Assembly: GCA_963920635.1 (NCBI GenBank)
Contig: OY987298.1
Coordinates: forward strand, 119,464,035-119,528,034
DNA from: Pseudeuparius sepicola
Taxonomy: Eukaryota > Arthropoda > Insecta > Coleoptera > Anthribidae
Reading direction: 5' to 3'
DNA length: 64,000 bases
The translations under genes were made by a program, and so were the position numbers. The notes under the pieces were generated by a model, which worked only from the letters and a program-made list of their open reading frames with translations, was not told the origin of the DNA and made no database searches. Of the stretch, positions 55,530 through 64,000 are shown piece after piece. The stretch's first letter is position 1, and the number at the start of each line of letters is the position of its first letter.

Positions 55530-55625
55530 TTATAGGGAAGTCCAAGGAAATTCGGATGAAGTCCACTGGAAGTCCTAGGAAGTTCGCGGAAGTTCGGGGA
55601 AGTTTAGGGAAGTTTGGGGAAATCC
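55530..55625 (+). repeat. GGAAGT(T/C)C-rich minisatellite, array 2
   Basis: Same unit as 54,655-54,780 (GGGAAGTTTA, CGGAAGTTCG). It sits close to the right end of the same element, as array 1 does to the left end, but in direct, not inverted, orientation. Confidence 0.75.
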
Positions 55626-55699
55626 ACCAGAACTTCCCTTTCAGAGGGAAGTTTTGTACGTTTTTTGACCAGAGAAACGCCCCTCGGCTTGAAGATCTG

Positions 55700-56416
55700 T
55701 ATCTTCACGCAGAAAACTCCATCCCCCCTATTATTTCTGTAATTTTTGCGATCGAGAAAAGTTTTATATAAAAGTTGCAAAGTAACTATCAGGCTTTAGA
55801 AAGGTAAGCTTGCGGATTATACAGGGTGTATCGTAAAAATGAGATAAAATATTTTTTTGTTTCTTATAATAAACATTCTGCATATTTTTGGATATTTTAA
55901 ACGAGCTAATTTTTCTTATTGTAACGATATATAACTAGTTGATATTTACACTTTAGTAAATCAAAATAATAACAAAATGGCAATAAATATTAAAAAATTT
56001 CTTTCTACCAGTTTAAGTACCAATACCTACAGTCCGACACACGAGAGAAGTTAATTTTGATTTACTAAAATAAGCAACTATCAAAAATCTTCCTTAAATT
56101 GCATGTCTAACTGCGATCTTTTGAATGTTTATTTTTGTAAATTTAGGTCCGCATGTCTTGAAAAGGGAAAATGCAAATATAATCATGTTGTATATCGTTG
56201 CAATCAGAAAAAATAGCTCTTTTCAAATAGGTATCCAAAAAAGCAGAATGTTTATTATTAAAAACAAGAAAATATATTTTGTCCCACTTTTACGATATAC
56301 CCCGTATAATCCTCAAGCCTACTTACCATTCTAATGCCCGATACTCAGCTTCCAAAATTTATATAAAACTTTTTTCCCATCTGCAAGCGGGAGTGGTCGG
56401 ATTTTTCTCGTGAAGA
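55700..56416. mobile_element. ~717-bp inverted-repeat element
   Basis: ATCTTCACG.AGAAAA at the left is mirrored by TTTTCTCGTGAAGA at the right; inner landmarks TTTTATATAAA, AGAA(A/T)GGTAAG and GGATTATAC(A/G)GGGTGTATCG are mirrored at 56,283-56,375. The arms are ~190 bp and ~75-80% alike by eye. Confidence 0.65.
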
Positions 56417-58750
56417 CACTGTACACACATTAAGGGTTAGTATAATAATTTTATGTTAATAAAGCAAGAAGAACAAACACTGGAGAAACATTCCATGAAT
56501 TCGACAATCCAGTTTATTCTCTATCTATACTCGCGAATACATAACGAACGTTTTATACTGGTGGGGAAAATGAAAAACATTCGCGCATGCAGCAGTAAAT
56601 TGCGCTAGTTTTCAAAGGGCCTGTTTACGAAATATGAACGATTTAAATGTGAATACGAAATACCCATCGAATTGCGAATGACGATGTGGATATCCGATCA
56701 CCATTTCTGTTTTATGCGTTCCATTGGATATTTGCGGTGAGCCATTTATTTCCTTTTGATCTAGACTAGAACGTATTTTTTCGTGGAAATCCCTGAGCTA
56801 TTTCCCAAAGGGACAATAATTTTTAATTCTTATTTCATACCTAAGTTCCACTTGATCTTTACGCTTCGGAGAGAGTATTTGAGATCCAGTTAAAGGATTC
56901 CTATGAAACTCGGTTTGCAAGTTAAATAGGTATGCTCTGTAGAGGCTCTTAAAGGACAACCATTATATATATTTTTTTTTAATTTTTGCAACTTGTTTTA
57001 ATTTTTGCATATGTTGTCCACTTATTTTGCATTGTACAAAATTATTAACCAGGGGCAACGTTCAACCGCTTGGAGCACAACCATGAATTTTTTTTCAAAA
57101 CTGAAAATAAATTAGAAATCTATTTTTTAAATTGCTATTTGCTTTAAATAATTAATATGTTTAAAATAATTTAAAGTAAGATTTTTATGAACTTTTTTAA
57201 AGAAATTCACGGAAAATGGATATTTTATTTTCGAGTTTTAGAAAAATATAATTTCAAGACCTTGATGCTCCAAATAATGTTCAATTCAACTCTGGTTTAG
57301 TATGAGTCGAAACTCATCCTTAATAGAAATCCAATTAGAAACATGTTAATGAATGGACTTTTTTTTCATACTTTCTTAATATGCATACGGTGGTCCCATT
57401 TTGTTATCATTCAAGCTCTCTAAAACTGAACAAGTTGATATAATAAGAATGTAGGTATTCAGTAAAGAAAATTAGGTACTTATTGAGGTTAATATTAGGT
57501 CCCTCCTTCGTCAGGGAAAGGTAATAATTTTCTTTGTGGTATCGCGCAATAGTTCTGATTAATAATTCAGATACGTGAGACATCGTCTAGAAAAACCCAA
57601 ATCAATCTATTATTGAAGGGGCACGATTTATTAATATCAATGTTAGGGCAACTATACAGTTCTCAGTTCTACGTGTGTGGTCTGAAGTAAACAATCATTA
57701 TTTATCAAAATCTTTTTAGTAAAGGTACAGTGCATAGTATTTATAGAAAGTTCGATCACAGCAGATTGACTGAAACGGATTGGTAGGATTTGTTTTTGCT
57801 TGTGTGCCACCAATTTTATGTACCTATTTCAGTTTAACATAATCGAGATTAAGGTATCTCCCAGAATATATAAAAACTATTTATGAATATTAAATTTGTT
57901 TAATTTACTTATTTTCCAAATTTATCCATTATTTATTTCTCAATAATTTCTAACAGTAGAAATAAATTTGTAACAAGCAAACACATTCACACAATTCGTT
58001 TATATAGCACTTGCATGGCACATACTTATTTATGAAAGAAATTTAGTTAACGTCTCACTCTAGGTGGCGCATAAAAACCAAAGGAGTGCCCATAAATCCC
58101 ACAAAAGGTGGCCTGAGAGGTGTTTTTTATGCCATGGTTTACATAAAATGGGTAATTTGCTGGAGGAAGAAACATTCCTCAGCACCAGTCTGTAATTTTC
58201 CCGGCGCTTAAAAATAACCGACACCCCGCATAACCGCATAACTTCCTATGGGTATAGTTTCAAAAATGAAAGCTTTTATCAAATTTCCATAACTTCCCAA
58301 ATTGGAGGATAGTTTTGATTGCCCTGTATTTAGGAAACACTCTGAATAGGAACTGAGGTCACAAATAAATATCACAACGGTATAATCTGAGTACCAATTA
58401 TTTATTGCAATGAATAAGTAATCAGTTTTATACTTTTCTCGACCTTGATTATTTTCAAACGATTAATAATATACTTTGAGTTACTTTGGTCACAGAATAA
58501 CCAAAAAATATTTTGTGTTTTGGTGTAGCTTACCTATTTTAATTTTGTTCCTACTCCTTAAATCAAAATATATTTTTTTCTAATTATTAATGTTTGTTCA
58601 AAAACTTCAATATACCAGGGACAAAAAGAAAATCAAACGGATGTATACCACAAGTATGGCATTATTTGCTCCCTCTAGCAGCAAGTTCAAAACTGATACC
58701 ATATTTAGATAATTTATATAGGTACTTTAGTTAAGCTGTTTTTTTTTTAT
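56417..58750. other. Unassigned; second copy of dispersed repeat at 56,575-56,770
   Basis: Apart from the repeat shared with 53,030-53,240 and an element-like CCCTGTATTTAGG near 58,322, I see no structure or gene. The region 56,940-57,900 is AT-rich. Confidence 0.3.
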
Positions 58751-58754
58751 TAAA

Positions 58755-59915
58755 GACGTTTTACACCTAGCAAAATTTCCCGCCAATAAATTGTACAAGT
58801 TATTGTAGCACGTATGTCGATTTCTTGGGGAAAAATGTAATTAAGCTGGTTTTCACATCAAAAACTGGAAAATAAATTGTACAATTTATAGGTCCAGAAA
58901 TTGAAATATTATTGACTCGGCAGTTTGGTCAATAAATTGATCAAATTGTTCTAATATTGCAAAGATCTTATATTCGCTCGAAGTTTAGTGTGTGGTGTTG
59001 TTTAACATAAGTAAGTAGGTATATTTCAGTTGGAATTTCTATCACGATGGAATGTTTATCATTTTTATCACACTTACTATTAATTATTGGTAGGTACTAT
59101 TAAATGTCACTATAGTAAAATCGAGCAATCCGTACGCCTGGCGTAAATAAAACCACGTGTTCAATGACGTTCCGCGATTGGTCGGTAGGCTATAAAATTT
59201 CACCCGACTCTGCAACAGGGACGTGCCCGATCGCAAAAATGTAGATATTCGGTTTGATCTTGTTGTTTTCAGCTATTTAGACACTGCCACAAATAATTTT
59301 ATCGATGTTTTGAACCATTTTAATTAAGCCAATAATTCTTGCCTGAAATATTTTGATGTACCTACACAATTGTAAGACTAAAATTAAATAAAGGTCGTAC
59401 CTTCGTGCGGCTATGGCAGATATTTCAACGCACGTGCTCTTGTTTACGCCAGGCGTAAGAGTTGCTCGATTTTAGTATAGAATTCCCCAAAATTGGACAA
59501 TAAACTAGTTTAAAACAGAATTTTTGCAATAAATTCATCAATTGAGCTGGTCCCAATATATTGCTCAATTTTGGAGAATTCGACTTTTTATAGCACCAAA
59601 TTCTTGCAAACAATTTTCATGTTAAACATTTTTCCGTATGCTAAAAAATACAAATTTTTCTGTCAAAAAACAGCGGAGATATTTTGAGTGAGGCACTTAC
59701 CTATATATAAGCCATCCTGTATGACAAGAATAAAATACTTCTACTTCTAAACAGGGATCTCAAGAATAGTTAAAAAAACCTTACAGTAAACATGAGGCAA
59801 AAAAACCTAGACAAAATATAAAATTAGCTGTCCAACAGCAGAATGCTTTTAACGCCTTTCTGCATTTTATAACAATAATTTTGTCAATTTATTGTACTGT
59901 GTAAAACGCAGTGTT
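58755..59915. mobile_element. Possible inverted-end element with AATAAATTGTACAA motifs
   Basis: GACGTTTTACAC at 58,756 and its inverse GTGTAAAACGC at about 59,900, with AATAAATTG-type motifs repeated near both ends (58,789, 58,869, 58,930; 59,498, 59,528, 59,888). Encloses the 59,115 MITE. Ends are weak. Confidence 0.4.
59115..59475. mobile_element. 361-bp MITE with TA duplication
   Basis: TAAAATCGAGCAA, then TACGCCTGGCGTAAA, then CACGTG at the left (59,116-59,160) are mirrored at the right (59,431-59,475); both ends abut TA. Non-coding. Confidence 0.75.
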
Positions 59916-61650
59916 GACCAAGAAATTTTAGGTACCTGCTCAATTCATCTAGGTAAGTTTTGAAAATACCTAGGTACCTACCTATTGCAAAAAATCTAAA
60001 TTTTACATCTTTAATATAGGTAGAGCATTTAACGTTCTCTCTATTAAAAAAAGAAAAATGTAATTTATAATTAAATAATTATTGTAGAAACTTCCACTAA
60101 ACTTATAAATTTAATGTTTAATTACATATTTTAATGAAGCACCTATAAGTAAGTACCTAATAAATATTTCTTTAGCTCGCTTTTTAAACCCACATGAAAT
60201 CATGCAAAATTGCTAGTTTATTACCCGATTTTTAACAAATATACGTTAAAGTTAAATTATATCAGAATTTGCCTGAATAACAAATTAACTAAAACAATCG
60301 TTACCTGATCAATCGGTCGCACGTAACCGCCTCGTCGCTTCTCGCGTAGATTATTTCACCTAAATTCACGAAAACTGCAGAGGAACCATTAGAAAACTCA
60401 TATAAACATTTCAAACACAATCTGTACTTACAATTTTCTCAAAAACTATCTTTAAACATAAAGAATTTAGCACAAAATATTCGATAACAACACGGAAAAT
60501 GTGCACGCTTTATCTGACGCGCTACGATGGACGCGTCCTTCCGCGATTGTGCCACGTGACCCGTCAATGTTTTTCCAAGCCTGCTATGATGGTTGAGAAG
60601 CGATTCATTTTGTCCTACGAGAGTTTTAGTTCGGGGGCTCGTGTCGAAAAAGTGTAAGTGTTTTAAACAAGCTAATATTTTTAACTCGGATTATACTTCT
60701 GCTGTATATTACCATTGTAGAGTGAGTCAGGCAGTTAGCGGGACACTTGGCGCTGGCGAGCTTGGAAACATGTAAAAATTATTTATATCCTGAAACTGTT
60801 TTCTACCAATTCAAAATTTATCTGTAAATACCTAGTTAATTCAATTAGGAATTAGAAACAAATAGTTAGTCAGCATAATAATGGGACACATGGCGTCAGC
60901 ACCGGTGCGTACTTGTCGCCAGAAAATAGTTCGCGAAACTGCTTTCTAAGAGCTGAAATTTTGCTAAACAATAACTTACTTAATACTGTTTCTGAGAGTC
61001 ATTCTTTATTTCCGTAGAACCCAATCAGTCAGTCAGCAGTCAATCGAACTTTAAATTGAGAGCGCGCACGTGACTTGTGGTGATTGCGAGTTCATGGCCA
61101 ATTAATTATTTATCATATTTATTTTATATTAAATATTTTTCTTATATTTTGTTGTGTGTATGTATATGATAGCCTAGAAATAATAATCATTAATTATTTT
61201 TTTACTGGGTTTAAATCGTAATTTAGATCTTATTTTTATTGTACTTAATTTATATTATCACTATAGCAATAACTAATTCATTTGTATTTTATATTTAATT
61301 CTTAATTCTTGAGTTCTGGTTAAAACTACAAAATGAAAAGGTTAGTTCAGTTAATAGTAAGCTAAATGACATTTTTTATATTTATTAAAAATTTAACATA
61401 ATAATATATACAATTTAAACTTCAACCCTGATTCGTTGACCGAAAGCATGGTTTATTAAAAGGAAGATATACTAATAAGTAAATTATTGGTTGATTGAAT
61501 GTAGAAAATGCAGAAGGTTAATCCTTTGGGCCAAAATATTACGACTATGATTAACTACCGGTCAATCTCAATAGTTACTTAGATACAGGGCGTAGGTAGT
61601 TCTTTATTTAAAATTGACTCAGCACCCCAAAACACATCGTCGGTCTCCGC
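59916..61650. other. Mostly unassigned; possible untranslated first exon near 60,520-60,655
   Basis: A relatively CpG-rich patch (60,300-60,640) contains CACGTGACC and ends in AAAAAGTGTAAGTG, a plausible splice donor at 60,652. There is no ATG-led frame of note, so at most it is a non-coding first exon; this is a guess. Confidence 0.2.
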
Positions 61651-61652
61651 AC

Positions 61653-62670
61653 GTAGTGGCGTAACTAGCTTTTTGATCATTTTACAGTAGAGCTAAAAAA
61701 CTAAAAACAGCATGAAATAATCAGTCATATATCTGGTAAAAAAGTTACTAAACCTAACGAAACTTTTTTCAAAGATGCCGGTGATATGAAGCTTAAACAT
61801 GAACGACTTGCGCATTTTTTCATTTCTGAGAAAAAAAATATTTTGAGCAGTTACGCCACTTTGTGAAATCTGTAAATTTTTTGTCGTTTAGTTACGCCAA
61901 ATTAAAGGCTATTTAAAGAATATTTATTAATGCAAATTTCGACAAAATAATAGTTATTTATGTACCAAGGCACTAAAGTTCAACAAATGTGGAATTTAGA
62001 TGCCGAGGCCTTACAGGCCTCGGCAAATAAAGCACAATAATTGTTATAAAAAGAAACTTCACTGCCAAGGGACACATTATATTTTTTGAAAATCAGGAAG
62101 AATTTTTTTTTGACAAAATAATTTAAAAAGGGTCACCTGTCCATGAGACAACCTCGCGCACCGTTGCTTTGCCTCTATATCGCTCTATCTATTGTAAATT
62201 AATGAAACAATCAAAATTCCTTTATTCCATCTTATTTCCTATTTTAAACTGTCTGTATTTTTCTGTTTCAAGCACTTTCCACAACACCAAATTTGATGTA
62301 CGGTCGTTCCATTATGCATTGATAGGAGTGATAGGTACATGCATTTCATGCAAACGTAAAACAGTTTATGCATATAGCACAAATTTTTCTATTTGTCGTG
62401 TCAGAATAGTATTGTAAAATGCGTAAACTTAACTTATTGTTAAAACAAAACGACTTTTTGAGCGAAAGTATCGAATTGGAGTCGCAGTACAACGCAGCTG
62501 ATATTTCTAGAATAGGATTTGAGGCCTATTTACTCATGTGTTAATCAGATACGCCAAAAGATGTGTGCGGTTATTTAAAAATTCGCGCATCACGAAGTGG
62601 CGTAAATTAAGTTACGCCACCTTTTGAAAAATACAAATCTCATGTAGGTTTCTCACAAAGAGGCGTAAAG
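61653..62670. repeat. Region with repeated GTGGCGTAA motifs and a hairpin
   Basis: GGCGTAA or TTACGCC occurs at about 61,659, 61,850, 61,893, 62,598, 62,613 and 62,662, in both orientations, which suggests subterminal transposase-binding-like repeats of one element. The hairpin family copy at 61,955-62,077 lies inside. Confidence 0.4.
61955..62077 (-). repeat. ~120-bp hairpin, third copy of the 14.2-kb family
   Basis: Inverse of the 14,170-14,290 hairpin: ATGTACCAAGGCACTAAAGTT at the left, AACTTCACTGCCAAGGGACA at the right, GCCGAGGCC apex. The 5S-like portion is not present here. The flank beyond the hairpin (ACATTATATTTTTTGAAAATC, inverse) is also shared. Confidence 0.65.
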
Positions 62671-62676
62671 TATATA

Positions 62677-64000
62677 CAGTGTGACCCATTTGTTTTGGGG
62701 TCAGTCTGTAAAAAGTGTATCAATCGTGCGATTTGGCTGATTTTTTTTTTAAATTGTAGAGCTCGATGAACTGCACATTTTGAACAAAAATTGCCTGGTT
62801 CGCATAAAATCCAAAGCCTACTATGACCGTTTTTATGAGCAAAATTTTAAGAAACCATATTAGCGTTTTTTTTTGAAAAAATCTGTGTGCGCCAATGGAT
62901 TGAGCACCCCTCGAAATGGGTATGTACAAAATTTCATCAAAATATTTCAAGTAATAACGATTTTGTAGAAAAATTAAAAATGCAGCCAAGGTACGTCTTT
63001 ATTTTCAAAAATTCAAAGTTGGCCATGGAAAATAATTGAATTGTTTACTTTTATTAAGTGTCAAACTGTCTAAATTGAGTTCAGAAATTGTTTGTGCTCA
63101 ATACAATTAATTATCATAATTATGGAATATTTAAGCATAAGAGACAAAATAGAAATTGTTCGACTCGTGGGCGACAACGAGCGCTCGGCAGCAGAAGCTG
63201 CGGCCGAATTTAACAATAGACACCCAGGTAGATCAGTGAGTCGAAGTACTGTACAACGTATAAACAATATTTTTGATGAAACTGGATCGATTTCTAAAAA
63301 TTTATTAAAAACTAGGCAAAATGGACGCCGTGGACTTGTTGAAAATAACAATCAAATTCTGCAATACTTTAGTGACAATCCTCGAAATAGTGTTCGAACG
63401 GCTAGTTTAGACCTTCATATACCCAGAGAGAGTATAAGGAGATGTTTGAGACAAAACAAAATAAAACCGTTTAAGCCAAAATTTTTGCACACCCTGGAAC
63501 CAGGAGATGAGGAGAGAAGATTAGAATTTTGCTATTGGCTGCAAGGTGAATATCTCCATAATGGCAACTTTTTAAATGAAATTTTATTCACCGACGAAGC
63601 CACGTTTACTACAAATGGTGTAGTATCAAGTCAAAACTGCCGTCACTGGTCAGCTGAAAATCCAGAGTTTATAATAAATGCAAGGAGACAATATTCACAA
63701 AAAATTAACGTTTGGTGTGGAATACTACGCGACAGAATAATTGGCCCATTTTTCTTTGAAGGGAATTTGAATGCGGCTGGCTTCTTGAATTTTCTAGAAA
63801 TTGAATTTAGAAATGCTTTAGATGAGTTACCATTAAGATACCGTTTAAATTTAAAGTTACAGTTAGATGGCAGTCCTATTCATAATGCTCGTTTAATCAG
63901 AAACTGGCTAGATAATAATTTTGAAAACTGTTGGATAGGGCGAAATAGTCCTTTCTGTGAGTGGCCACCGAGATCTCCGGACTTAACTCCTTTAGATTTT
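62677..64000 (+). mobile_element. Second copy of the DD42D mariner-like transposon, cut by window end
   Basis: The left end CAGTGTGACCC follows TA; from there the sequence matches 44,183-45,506 base for base with a constant offset of 18,494 except for two sites noticed in the left terminal repeat. The right part lies outside the window. Confidence 0.95.
63122..64000 (+). CDS. Mariner-like (DD42D) transposase, copy 2, 3'-incomplete at window edge
   Basis: Open from the ATG at 63,122 for 293 codons to the last base of the window, so it includes all three catalytic aspartates (D158, D249, D292) and breaks off one residue after the last. I noticed no difference from the copy at 44,628. The missing part would be the C-terminal 65 residues, stop and right terminal repeat. 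The identity of the copies points to very recent transposition (or a source element elsewhere). Confidence 0.9.
   Translation, partial: MEYLSIRDKIEIVRLVGDNERSAAEAAAEFNNRHPGRSVSRSTVQRINNIFDETGSISKNLLKTRQNGRRGLVENNNQILQYFSDNPRNSVRTASLDLHIPRESIRRCLRQNKIKPFKPKFLHTLEPGDEERRLEFCYWLQGEYLHNGNFLNEILFTDEATFTTNGVVSSQNCRHWSAENPEFIINARRQYSQKINVWCGILRDRIIGPFFFEGNLNAAGFLNFLEIEFRNALDELPLRYRLNLKLQLDGSPIHNARLIRNWLDNNFENCWIGRNSPFCEWPPRSPDLTPLDF

Larger units (their letters stand above)
54618..55694. mobile_element. Inverted-end element with GGAAGT minisatellites and a tRNA-like unit
   Basis: CGCTTGAGGCGAGGGGCG at 54,618 faces the inverse of CTTCAAGCCGAGGGGCGTTT at 55,694, and GTACAAAACTTCCCTCTGAAA near the right mirrors TTCAGAGGGGGAAGTCCTGT at the left. 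Two ~10-bp-unit GGAAGT arrays (54,655-54,780; 55,530-55,625) and a tRNA-like sequence lie inside. Superfamily unknown. Confidence 0.55.

Overview
The window looks like AT-rich, repeat-dense intergenic and intronic DNA from an arthropod, most likely an insect. The evidence is a short signal-peptide first exon with a canonical splice donor under a CpG-rich promoter, and arthropod-type transposons: Tc1/mariner-like elements with TA target duplications, hAT elements with 8-bp duplications, Penelope-like retroelements, a Jockey/CR1-type LINE and tRNA-/5S-derived SINE-like repeats. There is no operon-like packing and almost all of the open frames are random or are transposon relics. The insect order cannot be settled from sequence alone.

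Layout. 1-9.6 kb: a dead LINE (minus strand), a short (ATT)n-tailed repeat, several small palindromic DNA elements and a Penelope-like fragment. 9.87-11.83 kb: a three-level nest of two TA-flanked inverted-repeat elements and a Penelope-like element that carries a GIY-YIG domain and a hammerhead-ribozyme-like motif. 13.7-14.7 kb: two tandem copies of a repeat with 5S-rRNA-like sequence and a long terminal hairpin. 16.26-18.58 kb: another nest, with a mariner-like element (HTH relic inside) inserted in an older TA-flanked element. 19.1 and 28.5 kb: two diverged copies of the same first coding exon with its CpG-rich promoter, both on the minus strand, 9.3 kb apart. 19.6-22.7 kb: two THAP-domain transposase relics. 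29.1-30.2 kb: a hAT-type non-autonomous element.

31.2-35.8 kb: a striking duplication / inverted segment / duplication structure (528-bp inverted arms, ~840-bp direct copies), one copy being interrupted by a small hAT element for which the other copy gives the empty site. 37.5-38.6 kb: a hAT element with a decayed zinc-finger transposase start. 42.9-47.1 kb: GC-rich inverted arms around nested elements, the innermost being a complete 1.94-kb mariner-like transposon (44,183-46,119) with ~366-bp terminal repeats and an open 358-codon transposase; a nearly identical copy begins at 62,677 and runs off the window. 47.3-62.7 kb: further inverted-repeat elements, minisatellites, palindromic arrays and hairpins.

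Functionally, only three kinds of sequence look capable of expression: the two transposase copies (one complete, one cut by the window edge), the two duplicated signal-peptide exons, whose downstream exons I could not identify, and perhaps small Pol III-type units. Everything else reads as layered transposon debris.
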